DNA of 64,000 nucleotides from Haloimpatiens lingqiaonensis. Lineage in GTDB: Bacteria; Bacillota; Clostridia; Clostridiales; Clostridiaceae. The notes beneath the pieces are model-generated. The model was not told where the DNA came from. It did not search any database and saw nothing but the letters and a program-made list of their open reading frames with translations. Where the stretch lies: the NCBI RefSeq assembly GCF_044502415.1, contig NZ_CP172402.1; one strand, 5' to 3'. Made by a program: the position numbers and the translations under genes. Shown here in pieces: positions 17,815-26,593 of the stretch; position 1 is the stretch's first letter, and every line of letters begins with the position of its first letter.

Positions 17815-18933
17815 ATGAGTGTGGAAAAGTCAAAGGTTTATTTTATGGATTTGAGGACAAAGTCTGGGAGAAATTTAATAGACAAATTCAACAGCTTATT
17901 AATAAAGGCAGGTATAAAGGATATAGATTTTAAGGATAAATTTACAGCTATTAAGATACATTTTGGTGAGCCAGGAAACTTAGCCTATATAAGACCTAAT
18001 TATGCTGCCGAAGTAGTTAAATTAATAAAAGAATTAGGTGGAAAACCTTTTTTAACAGATTCAAATACACTTTATACTGGTAAAAGAGCAAATGCATTAG
18101 ATCATTTAGAAACAGCTTATGTACATGGATTTAATCCATTAACAGTGGGATGTCATATTATAATAGCAGATGGAATAAAGGGAAGCAGTTACAGGGAAAT
18201 AGAGATAAACGGCAAACATTGTAAAACTGCAAAAATAGGAACGGCTATAGCGGATTCAGATATAGTTATTTCTATGAATCACTTTAAGGGACATGATATG
18301 ACGGGATTTGGAGGAGCCCTTAAAAATTTGGGAATGGGTTCAGGTTCAAGAGGCGGCAAAATGGAAATGCATTCAGCTTCTAAGCCATGGATTAAAAAAG
18401 ACGAATGTGTGGCTTGTAGAGCATGTATAAAACATTGTCCAGTTGAAGCTATAAGTCTTGATGAACAAAAGAGCGCAGATATAAATTATGATAAATGTAT
18501 AGGTTGTGGTCAATGTGTTGCAGTATGCAAATTTGGAGCGGCATTGGTAAAATGGGATGAGGCTGCAGATATTGCTAATGAAAAGATAGCGGAATATGCA
18601 TTGGCTGTGGTTAAAGATAAGCCTAATTTTCATATAAATTTTATAATGAATGTATCACCTAACTGTGATTGTTGGTCACACAATGATGTACCAATAGTAC
18701 CTGATATAGGTATTGCAGCATCTTTTGATCCTGTGGCTTTAGATATGGCTTCAGTGGATATGGTGAATAATTCACCAGTAGCAAAGGGAAGTGAATTAGA
18801 GGAAAAGCATATACATGCAGGTGAAGATAAATTTAATGGATTATATGTAAATACTGATTGGAAATGTAGTGTAGAACATGGAGAGGAAATTGGTTTAGGA
18901 AATAGAAATTATGATTTAGTAGTAATTAATTAA
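17815..18933 (+). CDS. DUF362 protein with two 4Fe-4S clusters
   Basis: About 372 aa. The N-terminal DUF362 domain (about 1-185) contains AIKIHFGEPGNLAYIRP and MNHFKGHDMTGFGGALKNLGMG. A bacterial ferredoxin insert follows, with two CxxCxxCxxxCP-type motifs: CVACRACIKHCP (about 198-209) and CIGCGQCVAVCKFGA (about 226-240). The DUF362 C-terminal part resumes after it. The role is unknown; an electron-transfer or Fe-S-related function is implied. Possible starts are GTG 17806, ATG 17815 and GTG 17821. I chose ATG 17815, 8 nt after AAAGGG; GTG 17821 is nearly as good. Confidence 0.82.
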   Translation: MSVEKSKVYFMDLRTKSGRNLIDKFNSLLIKAGIKDIDFKDKFTAIKIHFGEPGNLAYIRPNYAAEVVKLIKELGGKPFLTDSNTLYTGKRANALDHLETAYVHGFNPLTVGCHIIIADGIKGSSYREIEINGKHCKTAKIGTAIADSDIVISMNHFKGHDMTGFGGALKNLGMGSGSRGGKMEMHSASKPWIKKDECVACRACIKHCPVEAISLDEQKSADINYDKCIGCGQCVAVCKFGAALVKWDEAADIANEKIAEYALAVVKDKPNFHINFIMNVSPNCDCWSHNDVPIVPDIGIAASFDPVALDMASVDMVNNSPVAKGSELEEKHIHAGEDKFNGLYVNTDWKCSVEHGEEIGLGNRNYDLVVIN

Positions 18934-19024
18934 AATTAGAAGTAATATAATTAAAGTGTAAAACAATAAAAACTATATATTAATTTTAGAGCTTAAAAAT
19001 ATTGATAAACTCAGGAGGAAAGGT

Positions 19025-19786
19025 ATGATTTTTGATTCACATGCTCATTATGACGATGAATCATTTAATGAGGATAGAGAGCAGGTTATTAAAGAACTTA
19101 AGGAAAATGGTATAGTTGGTATTTTGAATTGTGGAGCAGCAATGGAAGGGGCTAGGGATTCAGTTAAGTTAGCTGATAAATATGATTTTTTCTATGCTGC
19201 TGTAGGATTACATCCAGAATATGCGGATAAATTAGATGAGGCTGCTGTAGAAGAATTAAGGCAGTTAGCTAAAAATCCAAAAGTAAAGGCTATAGGGGAA
19301 ATAGGATTAGACTATTATTATGAAGAAAATCCTGAAAGGCAAGTTCAAAGAGAAGCATTTAGAAGGCAGATGGAATTAGCCAGGGAACTTGGATTGCCTG
19401 TAGTTATACATGATAGGGATGCTCATGGGGATACACTAGAAATAATTAAGGATTTCCCTGAAGTTAAGGGAGTTGTACACTGTTTTTCAGGAAGTCCGGA
19501 ATTTGCGAAAGAGTGTTTAAAAATGGGATACTACGTGGGATTTACTGGAGTAGTTACTTTTAAAAACGCAAAAAAGGTTATAGATGTATTAAAAGTGGTT
19601 CCAATGGATAGAATATTAGTTGAGACTGATTGCCCATATATGGCACCTGTTCCTTATAGAGGAAAAAGGAACAGATCTGACTATATTAAATTCATAATAG
19701 AAAAAATATCAGAAATCAAGGAAATACCAACAGAACAGGTAGAAATAATCACAATAGGAAACACAAAAAACTTGTTTAAAATATGA
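19025..19786 (+). CDS. tatD: TatD family metal-dependent hydrolase (YcfH/TatD)
   Basis: A 253-aa TIM-barrel DNase/hydrolase. Metal ligands are visible: FDSHAHYD (about residues 3-10), GEIGLDYYY with the Glu ligand (about 93-101), VIHDRDAHGDT (about 128-138), VHCFSGS (about 153-159) and VETDCPYMAP with the final Asp (about 200-209). The AGGAGG site is 7 nt before ATG 19025. It heads the conserved Firmicute order tatD - YabE - rnmV - rsmA. Confidence 0.95.
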   Translation: MIFDSHAHYDDESFNEDREQVIKELKENGIVGILNCGAAMEGARDSVKLADKYDFFYAAVGLHPEYADKLDEAAVEELRQLAKNPKVKAIGEIGLDYYYEENPERQVQREAFRRQMELARELGLPVVIHDRDAHGDTLEIIKDFPEVKGVVHCFSGSPEFAKECLKMGYYVGFTGVVTFKNAKKVIDVLKVVPMDRILVETDCPYMAPVPYRGKRNRSDYIKFIIEKISEIKEIPTEQVEIITIGNTKNLFKI

Positions 19787-19927
19787 TTTTAGTGTACAAT
19801 GTATTTAATATTATTAATTTGGAATAAAAAGGCATCTATTTTTTGCTAAAGGCTATTATTATTTTAATAATTTTATATATATTTATGCATGGGATGCATT
19901 GGTTAATATGACAAAAGGCATAGGAAT

Positions 19928-19956
19928 TTGACAAAATATGCGAAAACCTATATAAT
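19928..19956 (+). promoter_or_regulatory. Strong sigma-A promoter for the YabE-like gene
   Basis: TTGACA (19928-19933), 17-nt spacer, TATAAT (19951-19956), a perfect consensus. ATG 19991 lies about 34 nt downstream of the -10. Confidence 0.85.
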
Positions 19957-19990
19957 AAATTTTGTCTATGCCAAAGGGAGGTAGTTTACT

Positions 19991-21034
19991 ATGAAACAGA
20001 AAGCAAGGGACCTATCTAATAAATATTTTCCCAAGGGTCCAGTAGCTGTACTAGTAGTAATCCTGTTATTTATAGGAGTGACCTTAGGGATTGCTACCAT
20101 AAAAAAGACAGTTTCAGTAGTAATTGACGGAAAAGAGCAAAAAATAGTTACCTATAGAAGTGACTTAAAGAGAATTCTAGCAGACAATAATATACGGATA
20201 GAAAATAAGGACAAAATTAATGTTAGTTTGGACAGTAAGGTAAAAGATGGAGACGAAATAAATATAAAGAAGGCAGTAAATATTAAAGTTAGTGTAGATG
20301 GAAAGACTTTGTCTGTGGTAACAGCTGAAAATACTGTTGAGGACATGCTAGATAATGAAGGCATTAAAGTTAAGGATGAGGACAGAATAGAGCCATCTAT
20401 GGATGAAAAAATCACCAAAGGAATGGATGTTTCTATCACAAGAGTTACTTCTAAAGTTGTTAAAGAGAACAAGGAATTGGATTTTACTACAGTGGTTAAA
20501 AAGGATAGTAACCTAGAAGAAGGAAAAAAGAAAGTTATTCAGGCAGGACAAAAGGGTGAAAAAGTTATAGCCACAAGAGTAGTATATGAAGATGGGAAGG
20601 AAATTTCTCGCAGGGTAGTAAGTGAAAGCGTAACTAAAAAGCCAGTGGAGCAGTTGGTTGCAGTAGGAACCATGGGAGTGGTAAGACCATCTCGTGGAAG
20701 TTCAAGTTTAAACTACAATAGAGTTATAAAAATGAAAGCTACAGCATACACTGCCAGTGAAGCCTGTACAGGAAAAGGTTCAGGTGACCCTTATCAAGGG
20801 ATAACAGCTACAGGAACAAGAGCTAGGAGAAATCCTAGTGGTTATAGCACTATAGCAGTAGATCCAAGAGTTATACCTTTAGGAACAAAGGTTTATGTAG
20901 AAGGTTATGGTTTGGCCATAGCTGAGGATGTAGGTGGTGCTATAAAGGGAAATATAATTGACGTATTTTTAAATAGCAATGCCGAAGCAAATGGCTGGGG
21001 CGTAAGATGGGTGAATGTATACATTCTAAAATAG
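19991..21034 (+). CDS. YabE/Rpf-like cell-wall protein with DUF348, G5 and 3D domains
   Basis: A 347-aa exported protein. A signal anchor spans about residues 18-38 (VAVLVVILLFIGVTLGIATI). Two ubiquitin-like DUF348 repeats follow (about 40-85 and 95-140, the latter SVDGKTLSVVTAENTVEDMLDN). A G5 domain is at about 145-220 and a C-terminal 3D domain at about 245-347 with three aspartates (AVDPRVIPLGTKVYVEGYG, IAEDVGGAIKGNIIDVFL). 3D domains are lytic-transglycosylase folds related to MltA and the Rpf/Sps group, so peptidoglycan cleavage is likely. A strong promoter and a dedicated terminator make it a single-gene unit. Confidence 0.9.
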   Translation: MKQKARDLSNKYFPKGPVAVLVVILLFIGVTLGIATIKKTVSVVIDGKEQKIVTYRSDLKRILADNNIRIENKDKINVSLDSKVKDGDEINIKKAVNIKVSVDGKTLSVVTAENTVEDMLDNEGIKVKDEDRIEPSMDEKITKGMDVSITRVTSKVVKENKELDFTTVVKKDSNLEEGKKKVIQAGQKGEKVIATRVVYEDGKEISRRVVSESVTKKPVEQLVAVGTMGVVRPSRGSSSLNYNRVIKMKATAYTASEACTGKGSGDPYQGITATGTRARRNPSGYSTIAVDPRVIPLGTKVYVEGYGLAIAEDVGGAIKGNIIDVFLNSNAEANGWGVRWVNVYILK

Positions 21035-21036
21035 TT

Positions 21037-21062
21037 AAAAGGAGCTAGTTAGCTCCTTTTTT
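21037..21062 (+). terminator. Terminator of the YabE-like gene
   Basis: aaaggagcta-gt-tagctccttttttt, a compact hairpin with a T7 run 3 nt after the stop. Confidence 0.85.
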
Positions 21063-21127
21063 TCATTGACATATGTAGTAAAAAGAAAGAAAATATTATT
21101 TGAAAAGAATTTTTGGAGGAATATATT

Positions 21128-21679
21128 ATGATTAAAGAAGTTATTGTTGTAGAAGGCAGAGATGATATTACAGCAGTAAAAAATGCTGTAGAAGCGGAGG
21201 TTATAGCTGTAGGTGGATTTGGTATAAATAAAAAGGTAATAGATAAAATAAAAGAAGCTCAGAAGAGACAGGGAGTTATAGTTTTAACGGACCCAGATTT
21301 TGCAGGAGAGAAAATTAGAAAAATAATATCTAAAAGAGTAGAAGGCATTAAACATGCGTACATATCAAAAGTTGATGGAATTAAAGATGGGGACATTGGG
21401 GTGGAAAATGCATCACCAGAAGTTATAAGAAGGGCTTTAGCACAGGCAAAATGTGAGCAAAAGGAGAAAAGACAGGAATTTACCATAGAAGATATGCTTT
21501 ATTTTAAATTAAGTGGATATAATAATTCAAAGGATAGAAGAGATAAATTAGGTAAAGAACTAGGTATAGGTTACGGTAATGCTAATCAGTTTTTATCTAG
21601 ATTAAATAATTATGGAATATCTAAGGAAGAGTTTATTAAGGCCATGGAAAAGGTTGATAAGGAGAGTAACAATGGATAA
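21128..21679 (+). CDS. rnmV: Ribonuclease M5 (5S rRNA maturase)
   Basis: A 183-aa protein. The Toprim domain is in the N-terminal half: VVVEGRDDITAVKNA with the catalytic Glu (about residue 8), and VIVLTDPDFAGEKIRK with the DxD-type acidic pair (about 55-70). The C-terminal half is the M5-specific extension. RNase M5 trims 5S rRNA precursors. ATG 21128 has GGAGGA 6 nt upstream; an in-frame TTG at 21113 overlaps that site and is rejected. The end overlaps rsmA by 8 bp. Confidence 0.93.
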   Translation: MIKEVIVVEGRDDITAVKNAVEAEVIAVGGFGINKKVIDKIKEAQKRQGVIVLTDPDFAGEKIRKIISKRVEGIKHAYISKVDGIKDGDIGVENASPEVIRRALAQAKCEQKEKRQEFTIEDMLYFKLSGYNNSKDRRDKLGKELGIGYGNANQFLSRLNNYGISKEEFIKAMEKVDKESNNG

Positions 21680-22511
21680 TTTTAAAACTAAAAATATAGT
21701 TGAAAAATATGGGTTTAAATTTAGCAAAAGTTTAGGGCAAAATTTCTTAATTGATGATACGGTTCTTTATGATATAGTGAATGGGGCACAGGTAAATCAA
21801 GAGGATTTAGTAATAGAAATAGGACCAGGGGTAGGAACATTAACTAGAGTATTGTTAGATAGGGCTAAAAAGGTATGCTCTATAGAATTAGATTCTAGAC
21901 TTATACCAATACTTTCAGAGGAGCTGAAAGATTATGAAAACTTTCAATTGATACATGAGGATGCACTAAAGGTTGATTTTAATAAAATAATTGGAGAGGA
22001 AAAAAGCGTAAAGGTTGTAGCAAATTTACCTTATTATGTTACCACTCCAATAATATCTAATTTACTTACTGGCGGATATAAATTTAAGTCATTAACTATA
22101 ATGATACAAAAGGAAGTAGCAGAAAGAATAGATGCAAATCCTGGATGTAAAGATTATGGTGCACTTACTTTGTTAGTTCAATATTTTTGCAATACAAAAA
22201 TTTTAAGAAAAGTTTCACCAGGATGCTTTATACCAAGTCCTAAAGTTGATTCTATGGTAATAAGATTGGATAGAACAGAGGTGCCAAAAGTTCAGGTGGA
22301 GGATGAAAAACTATTTTTTAGGGTGGTAAGAGATGCTTTTGCTATGAGAAGAAAAACTTTATGGAATGGACTAAAAAATATAGGAATATCTAAGGAAAAA
22401 TTAGAAGAGGCATTTAAAATGGCAAATATAGATCCTAAGAGAAGAGGAGAAACTTTAAGCTTAGAGGAATTTGCTAATTTATCTAACCATATATACATGC
22501 AAAGTAAATAA
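21672..22511 (+). CDS. rsmA: 16S rRNA A1518/A1519 dimethyltransferase
   Basis: A 279-aa enzyme (also called KsgA) that dimethylates two adenines near the 3' end of 16S rRNA using S-adenosylmethionine. The opening KYGFKFSKSLGQNFLIDD is diagnostic. SAM-binding motif I is VIEIGPGVGTLTRVLL (about residues 46-61), and the catalytic NLPY is in VVANLPYYVTTP (about 118-129). The C-terminal helical domain has RDAFAMRRKTLWNGLK. ATG 21672 lies in the end of rnmV with GGAGAG 5-6 nt upstream, so translation is coupled. Confidence 0.95.
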   Translation: MDNFKTKNIVEKYGFKFSKSLGQNFLIDDTVLYDIVNGAQVNQEDLVIEIGPGVGTLTRVLLDRAKKVCSIELDSRLIPILSEELKDYENFQLIHEDALKVDFNKIIGEEKSVKVVANLPYYVTTPIISNLLTGGYKFKSLTIMIQKEVAERIDANPGCKDYGALTLLVQYFCNTKILRKVSPGCFIPSPKVDSMVIRLDRTEVPKVQVEDEKLFFRVVRDAFAMRRKTLWNGLKNIGISKEKLEEAFKMANIDPKRRGETLSLEEFANLSNHIYMQSK

Positions 22512-22584
22512 TTTTATAAGTAGGTTCACTTTTACAAAAGTCTCACATATATTATAATGAATAATATTAATGGAGGGACTAGTT

Positions 22585-23946
22585 TTGGCTTCTAAAAAAA
22601 GTTATAGTAGATATTTTATTATACTTCAAGAAGATGAAAGAGGATTTGGATTATCTTCAGGTAAGGCTCCTACAGGATACGCTAAAATAGAGACAAAAAA
22701 CTCAAAGTGCAAAATATCCTATTATGTTCAAAATTTAAAGCCTGATGATAAGTATTCTATGTTACTTATATGTGGTAAGAAGGGGTGCAAAAGCTTAATA
22801 AATATAGGTAATATGAGGTTAGATGAGCAGGGTAGAGCTGATGTAAGTTATGAGTACGATGAAGAAAACATAGGTGGAAGCAATACATCAGTAGATAAGA
22901 TAATAGGTGCAGCTATAGCTAGAATAATGGACAATAATGTCATATCCTTAATGAGTGGATTTATTACTACGGATATACCTAAGGATTGGAAAACCTACAA
23001 TATGATAAATATAAATGATAATAGGGAGTTAGGTAACATATTTGATAGCTATGAAGCGGAAATAGAGAGAAGTAAGGAAACAATAGAGGATAACCACAAA
23101 GAATTAAAGGCTAGTGAAAAGTCAAAGGCAAAATACACCAAGGCACCAGAAAATAAGAATTTCAACGAAAAAGATAATAGAGAAAAAACTGAAGAAGCTA
23201 AAAAGGAATGTACAGGGGAAAATAAAAAGGCAGTTGAAAATGAAGACAGAAAAGAATATGAAGAAATAGAAAATAAAGTACAGATTAATGAAAATAATCA
23301 AAATGAGCAATTGGAAATAAACAATGAAAATATAGATATTAATAAAGAGAGGAATAAAGATATAGAAGATGAAATAAATGATATTAGTGAAAATCAACAC
23401 CATGTAGAAAATATAGAAGAGATAAACGAAAATGGTAAGAAAAATAGCCAAAAAATCACACAAAAAAATCAAGATATTAGGGATAATAAGTGTGATTGTA
23501 TAGAAAAAAATCAATATCCTATGAAATCCATGGAAAATTTCTTTGAGGATTTAGGTAATGGATTTGAAAAATACTGTGATATCTTCCCTAAAATCCATAA
23601 AAGTGTGTGGTATAAAATACCTGCAGAAGATATAGAGCATATGTGTGATATGTCAGATTATGATAAATATGTGATTATGTATTATCCTATGATAAATTAC
23701 TATTCTTATATAAAAGATTATAAACATTATTTAGTTGGATACAAGTATGATGAGAATTGTAAAATTAAATATATAATGTATGCTATACCGGGAAGCAAAT
23801 CTCCAAATTGTCAGCCATTTAAAGGGAAAACAGGCTTTGTTACATGGATGAAGAGTTATAATTTAGATGAAAATCAAGGATATTGGATAATGTTTTATGA
23901 CTTTAAAAATTATAACATATTGATACCTGTAAAGAAAAACAAGTAA
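22585..23946 (+). CDS. Unknown protein with acidic Asn/Glu-rich linker
   Basis: About 453 aa, in three parts. The N-terminal domain (about 1-140, SYSRYFIILQEDERGFGLSSGKAPTGYAKIETK split) is beta-rich. The linker (about 155-315) is low complexity, dominated by E, N, K and D (EENKVQINENNQNEQLEINN-type), probably disordered. The compact C-terminal domain (about 325-453) is rich in Tyr and Trp (IMYYPMINYYSYIKDYKHYLVGY). No family is recognised with certainty; similar layouts occur in clostridial spore- or envelope-associated proteins. TTG 22585 is chosen because GGAGG (22572-22576) lies 8 nt before it; the ATG at 22570 overlaps that site. Confidence 0.7.
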   Translation: MASKKSYSRYFIILQEDERGFGLSSGKAPTGYAKIETKNSKCKISYYVQNLKPDDKYSMLLICGKKGCKSLINIGNMRLDEQGRADVSYEYDEENIGGSNTSVDKIIGAAIARIMDNNVISLMSGFITTDIPKDWKTYNMININDNRELGNIFDSYEAEIERSKETIEDNHKELKASEKSKAKYTKAPENKNFNEKDNREKTEEAKKECTGENKKAVENEDRKEYEEIENKVQINENNQNEQLEINNENIDINKERNKDIEDEINDISENQHHVENIEEINENGKKNSQKITQKNQDIRDNKCDCIEKNQYPMKSMENFFEDLGNGFEKYCDIFPKIHKSVWYKIPAEDIEHMCDMSDYDKYVIMYYPMINYYSYIKDYKHYLVGYKYDENCKIKYIMYAIPGSKSPNCQPFKGKTGFVTWMKSYNLDENQGYWIMFYDFKNYNILIPVKKNK

Positions 23947-24004
23947 TATATAAAATCATCTATGCATATAGTACTATTACAGGAATATATGCAGGGGGAA
24001 GTTT

Positions 24005-24610
24005 ATGATTAAGGTCATAAAAATAAATAGAAAAAGGGTTGGAATATCTTTAATTTTAATAGGACTTATATTTATTCTAGTGGTTTTTCAAAAGAATTTA
24101 TATGGGAGACTTAAGCTTACGGCATTAATTCATAATGATATAAAATCTTTAAAGGAATACCATATGCTTAATACGTACCTTTATAAACTCCCAGAAAATT
24201 GGCATACAAGACTAAGAGAATTTCCTGGTGAGGAAATAATATATCATAATGAATTTATTTCACAAGATAATGTTATAAAGGGATTAGTTCAGGTTTGGAA
24301 TATAAATATTAGTTTAGAAAAGTTTTTAGAAAATAGTAAAGAAGTATCTTTAAAACAAAACATTATTAAAGACTACAAGATACAAAGCATAGATTTAGGC
24401 GGAAATAAAGCATATGAAGTAACATATCTAATACAGGATAAAGAAAAGAATATATATAGGTCCTTTGAGTATTTTATTCCTAGAAAAGGTGGATTTGTTA
24501 GGTTTTCTTTCTTTGTGAATAATGATAAATTTAAAGATAGCATGCTTTCTGTATTTAGAACAATAGTAAGCACTTTAGAAAATACAGGTATGAATAAAAC
24601 ATTTGATTAA
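24005..24610 (+). CDS. Membrane-anchored protein, unknown
   Basis: A 201-aa protein with a basic N-terminus (MIKVIKINRKR), one membrane helix at about residues 12-30 and an extracellular domain. The domain has YKLPENWHTRLREFPGEEIIYHNEF, resembling PsbP/DUF1795-like folds in which a peptide spectrum P-W-x(n)-F recurs; this likeness is weak. GGGGGAAG site at 23994-24001. It follows the unknown 453-aa gene by about 58 bp and a terminator-like hairpin follows it. Confidence 0.6.
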   Translation: MIKVIKINRKRVGISLILIGLIFILVVFQKNLYGRLKLTALIHNDIKSLKEYHMLNTYLYKLPENWHTRLREFPGEEIIYHNEFISQDNVIKGLVQVWNINISLEKFLENSKEVSLKQNIIKDYKIQSIDLGGNKAYEVTYLIQDKEKNIYRSFEYFIPRKGGFVRFSFFVNNDKFKDSMLSVFRTIVSTLENTGMNKTFD

Positions 24611-24643
24611 ATTTTAGTAAAGTATTATAATTTATATAATGGA

Positions 24644-24671
24644 AAAGAGAAGTTTAACTTCTCTTTATTTA
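24644..24671 (+). terminator. Hairpin before lgt
   Basis: aaagagaagttt-aacttctcttt followed by atttattt. It separates the unknown genes from lgt. Confidence 0.6.
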
Positions 24672-24691
24672 TTTAATAGGAGGATGGCATC

Positions 24692-25456
24692 ATGAGACCT
24701 ATATTATTTGAAGTGTTTGGTATAAAAGTATATGGCTATGGAACTATGATAGCTATAGGAATATTAGCGGCAATTATACTATTGAATTACAGGGTGAAAA
24801 AAAGAGAGTATAATGAGGACAAGATAAGCAACATGACTATTATAGCAATAATATCTGGTGTATTAGGTGGAAAGCTATTATTTGTAATTACTGAATTTAA
24901 GAACATTATAAAGGATATATCCATACTTAAAGATTTACAATATGGTTTTGTTATATATGGTGCCATATTAGGGGGAACTCTAGGGGTATATATTTATTGC
25001 AAAAAAAATAAATGGAGAATATTAGATGTATTCGATTTAGTAATACCAACAATACCATTGGCTCAAGGTTTTGGAAGAATAGGATGTTTTTTAGCAGGAT
25101 GCTGCTATGGAAGAGCCACAGATAGTTGTTTGGGTGTGGAGTTTATGAATTCTGATTTTGCACCAGCAGGAATACATGTACATCCAACTCAAATATATTC
25201 TTCAATTTTTGATTTTGCTCTTTGTATTTTTTTATTGTGGTATGACAAGAAAAATAAAAAAGAGGGAAGAGTTTTTGCTATGTATTTTATATTATATGGC
25301 ATAGGAAGATTTTTAGTGGAGTTTTTAAGAGATGACCCAAGAGGAAATGTAGGAATACTTTCAACTTCACAATTTATTAGCATAATTATGGTTATAGTTG
25401 CGATTTTGGTGTTTAATATAGATAAGATTTTAAAAAGAAAAAAGGAAGAAATTTAG
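24692..25456 (+). CDS. lgt: Prolipoprotein diacylglyceryl transferase
   Basis: A 254-aa polytopic membrane enzyme that puts diacylglycerol from phosphatidylglycerol on the lipobox cysteine. Diagnostic: YGFVIYGAILGG (about residues 88-99), the Lgt signature GRIGCFLAGCCYGRATD (about 128-144), HPTQIYSS (about 169-176), and the C-terminal GRFLVEFLRDDPRG (about 207-220). AGGAGG precedes the ATG. The next gene encodes a lipoprotein, a natural substrate. Confidence 0.95.
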   Translation: MRPILFEVFGIKVYGYGTMIAIGILAAIILLNYRVKKREYNEDKISNMTIIAIISGVLGGKLLFVITEFKNIIKDISILKDLQYGFVIYGAILGGTLGVYIYCKKNKWRILDVFDLVIPTIPLAQGFGRIGCFLAGCCYGRATDSCLGVEFMNSDFAPAGIHVHPTQIYSSIFDFALCIFLLWYDKKNKKEGRVFAMYFILYGIGRFLVEFLRDDPRGNVGILSTSQFISIIMVIVAILVFNIDKILKRKKEEI

Positions 25457-25474
25457 TACTAGGAGGAACTAAAA

Positions 25475-26329
25475 TTGTTAAAAAAGTGGAGAAAAGTCAT
25501 TGCAACCATTATAGTGCTAACATTGCCTTTTGCGTTCACTGGGTGTAATAAAATAGATAAATTAAAAGTTAAAATGGGGCTTATGAATGAAGATTTTCAG
25601 TATATTAAGGATGGAAGAATCAATAAAATAGTAATTCAAAGTACTAGAGATAAAGGTTTTAGATTTATAGTAGAGGATAAAAAAGCCATAAGTGGCATGT
25701 ATGATATTTTATCTTCAGCTAAGAAAGTAAATACCAAAACTACATTAAAGCCAGATTATATATTTGAAATGTATGAAAATGATGAAAGTGTGCATCAATT
25801 TAAATATATAGTTGGTATAGATAGAAAAAGCAGTGGCGGAAATTTATATGATGAGGATAATAATGTATACATAGTTTCAGGAAGACTTGATAATGATATA
25901 ATAAAGAATTTTTGGAACATAAGAGTTCCAGAGAAATTTTCTAAAGTATATTATGGATCATTAATTCAAACACTGAAAAAATATAGTGATACCTATAGTC
26001 CTAATTCAACTATTGGAATAGAATTAAATGATGATGTGGAAGCTAGAAAGTTTTTATTATCTTCAGATATAGAACAATTTAAAGAAGATATAAAAAGTAA
26101 AAAAATAAATGCAGAAATAGTAGAAGATGAAAATAAGAAATATGATATAGTTATGAAGATAAGTACAGAAGGCTATAAGTCCTTCTTATACAAGGGAATA
26201 GTACAATTTGAGGATAATACTAAAAATCAAAATAAAAAATACTATATATGGAATGTATATGATAAAGGAGACTGGGAAATAAGAATTTTCCAAGATAAAG
26301 CGCCTGTTATAGATGATAAAGAATTTTAA
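25475..26329 (+). CDS. Putative lipoprotein, unknown
   Basis: A 284-aa protein with a lipoprotein signal: basic MLKKWRK, hydrophobic VIATIIVLTLPFAF, lipobox FTGC with Cys at about residue 24. The mature part is hydrophilic and mixed alpha/beta (EDKKAISGMYDILSSAKKVN, YIFEMYENDESVHQFKYIVG). No known domain recognised. TTG start at 25475, 7 nt after GGAGGA. It is 18 bp after lgt and the pair is probably cotranscribed; a terminator follows. Confidence 0.75.
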   Translation: MLKKWRKVIATIIVLTLPFAFTGCNKIDKLKVKMGLMNEDFQYIKDGRINKIVIQSTRDKGFRFIVEDKKAISGMYDILSSAKKVNTKTTLKPDYIFEMYENDESVHQFKYIVGIDRKSSGGNLYDEDNNVYIVSGRLDNDIIKNFWNIRVPEKFSKVYYGSLIQTLKKYSDTYSPNSTIGIELNDDVEARKFLLSSDIEQFKEDIKSKKINAEIVEDENKKYDIVMKISTEGYKSFLYKGIVQFEDNTKNQNKKYYIWNVYDKGDWEIRIFQDKAPVIDDKEF

Positions 26330-26330
26330 A

Positions 26331-26356
26331 CCAGATGCAAATCTGGTTTTTTCTAT
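26331..26356 (+). terminator. Terminator of lgt-lipoprotein unit
   Basis: aaaccagat-gcaa-atctggttttttct. Confidence 0.8.
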
Positions 26357-26420
26357 ATGTAGAGAGCTTTAGAAATAGGTGTGTAAGTTGACTGGTATAT
26401 AATTTAATATTACAATTATT

Positions 26421-26554
26421 TTATCCGATGACTACCTGCCGTAACACTCCCACTTCTAACAAAGTGGGAGATAACGGCAGCTACGTCCCTGGATAACGAT
26501 CTCTAACCTTCAGTTGGAGTAAAAACTCCATCTGAAGCTAAGAGTTCTGTTTAT
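26421..26554 (-). repeat. 134-bp double-hairpin element, copy 2 (inverted)
   Basis: Reverse complement of 7027-7160, with two differences by eye. It ends about 20 bp before the ribosome site of the MacA-like gene. Both hairpins (ctcccact..agtgggag and ggag..ctcc within cttcag..ctgaag) are intact. Confidence 0.85.
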
Positions 26555-26593
26555 GCTCAAATGATTATAATGAGATTTTATGGAGGGAATAAT

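Noticed and set aside
23122..23514. Minus-strand 130-codon frame rich in Ile and Phe
   Set aside because: It is the complement of the A-rich acidic linker of the unknown gene; no start signals.
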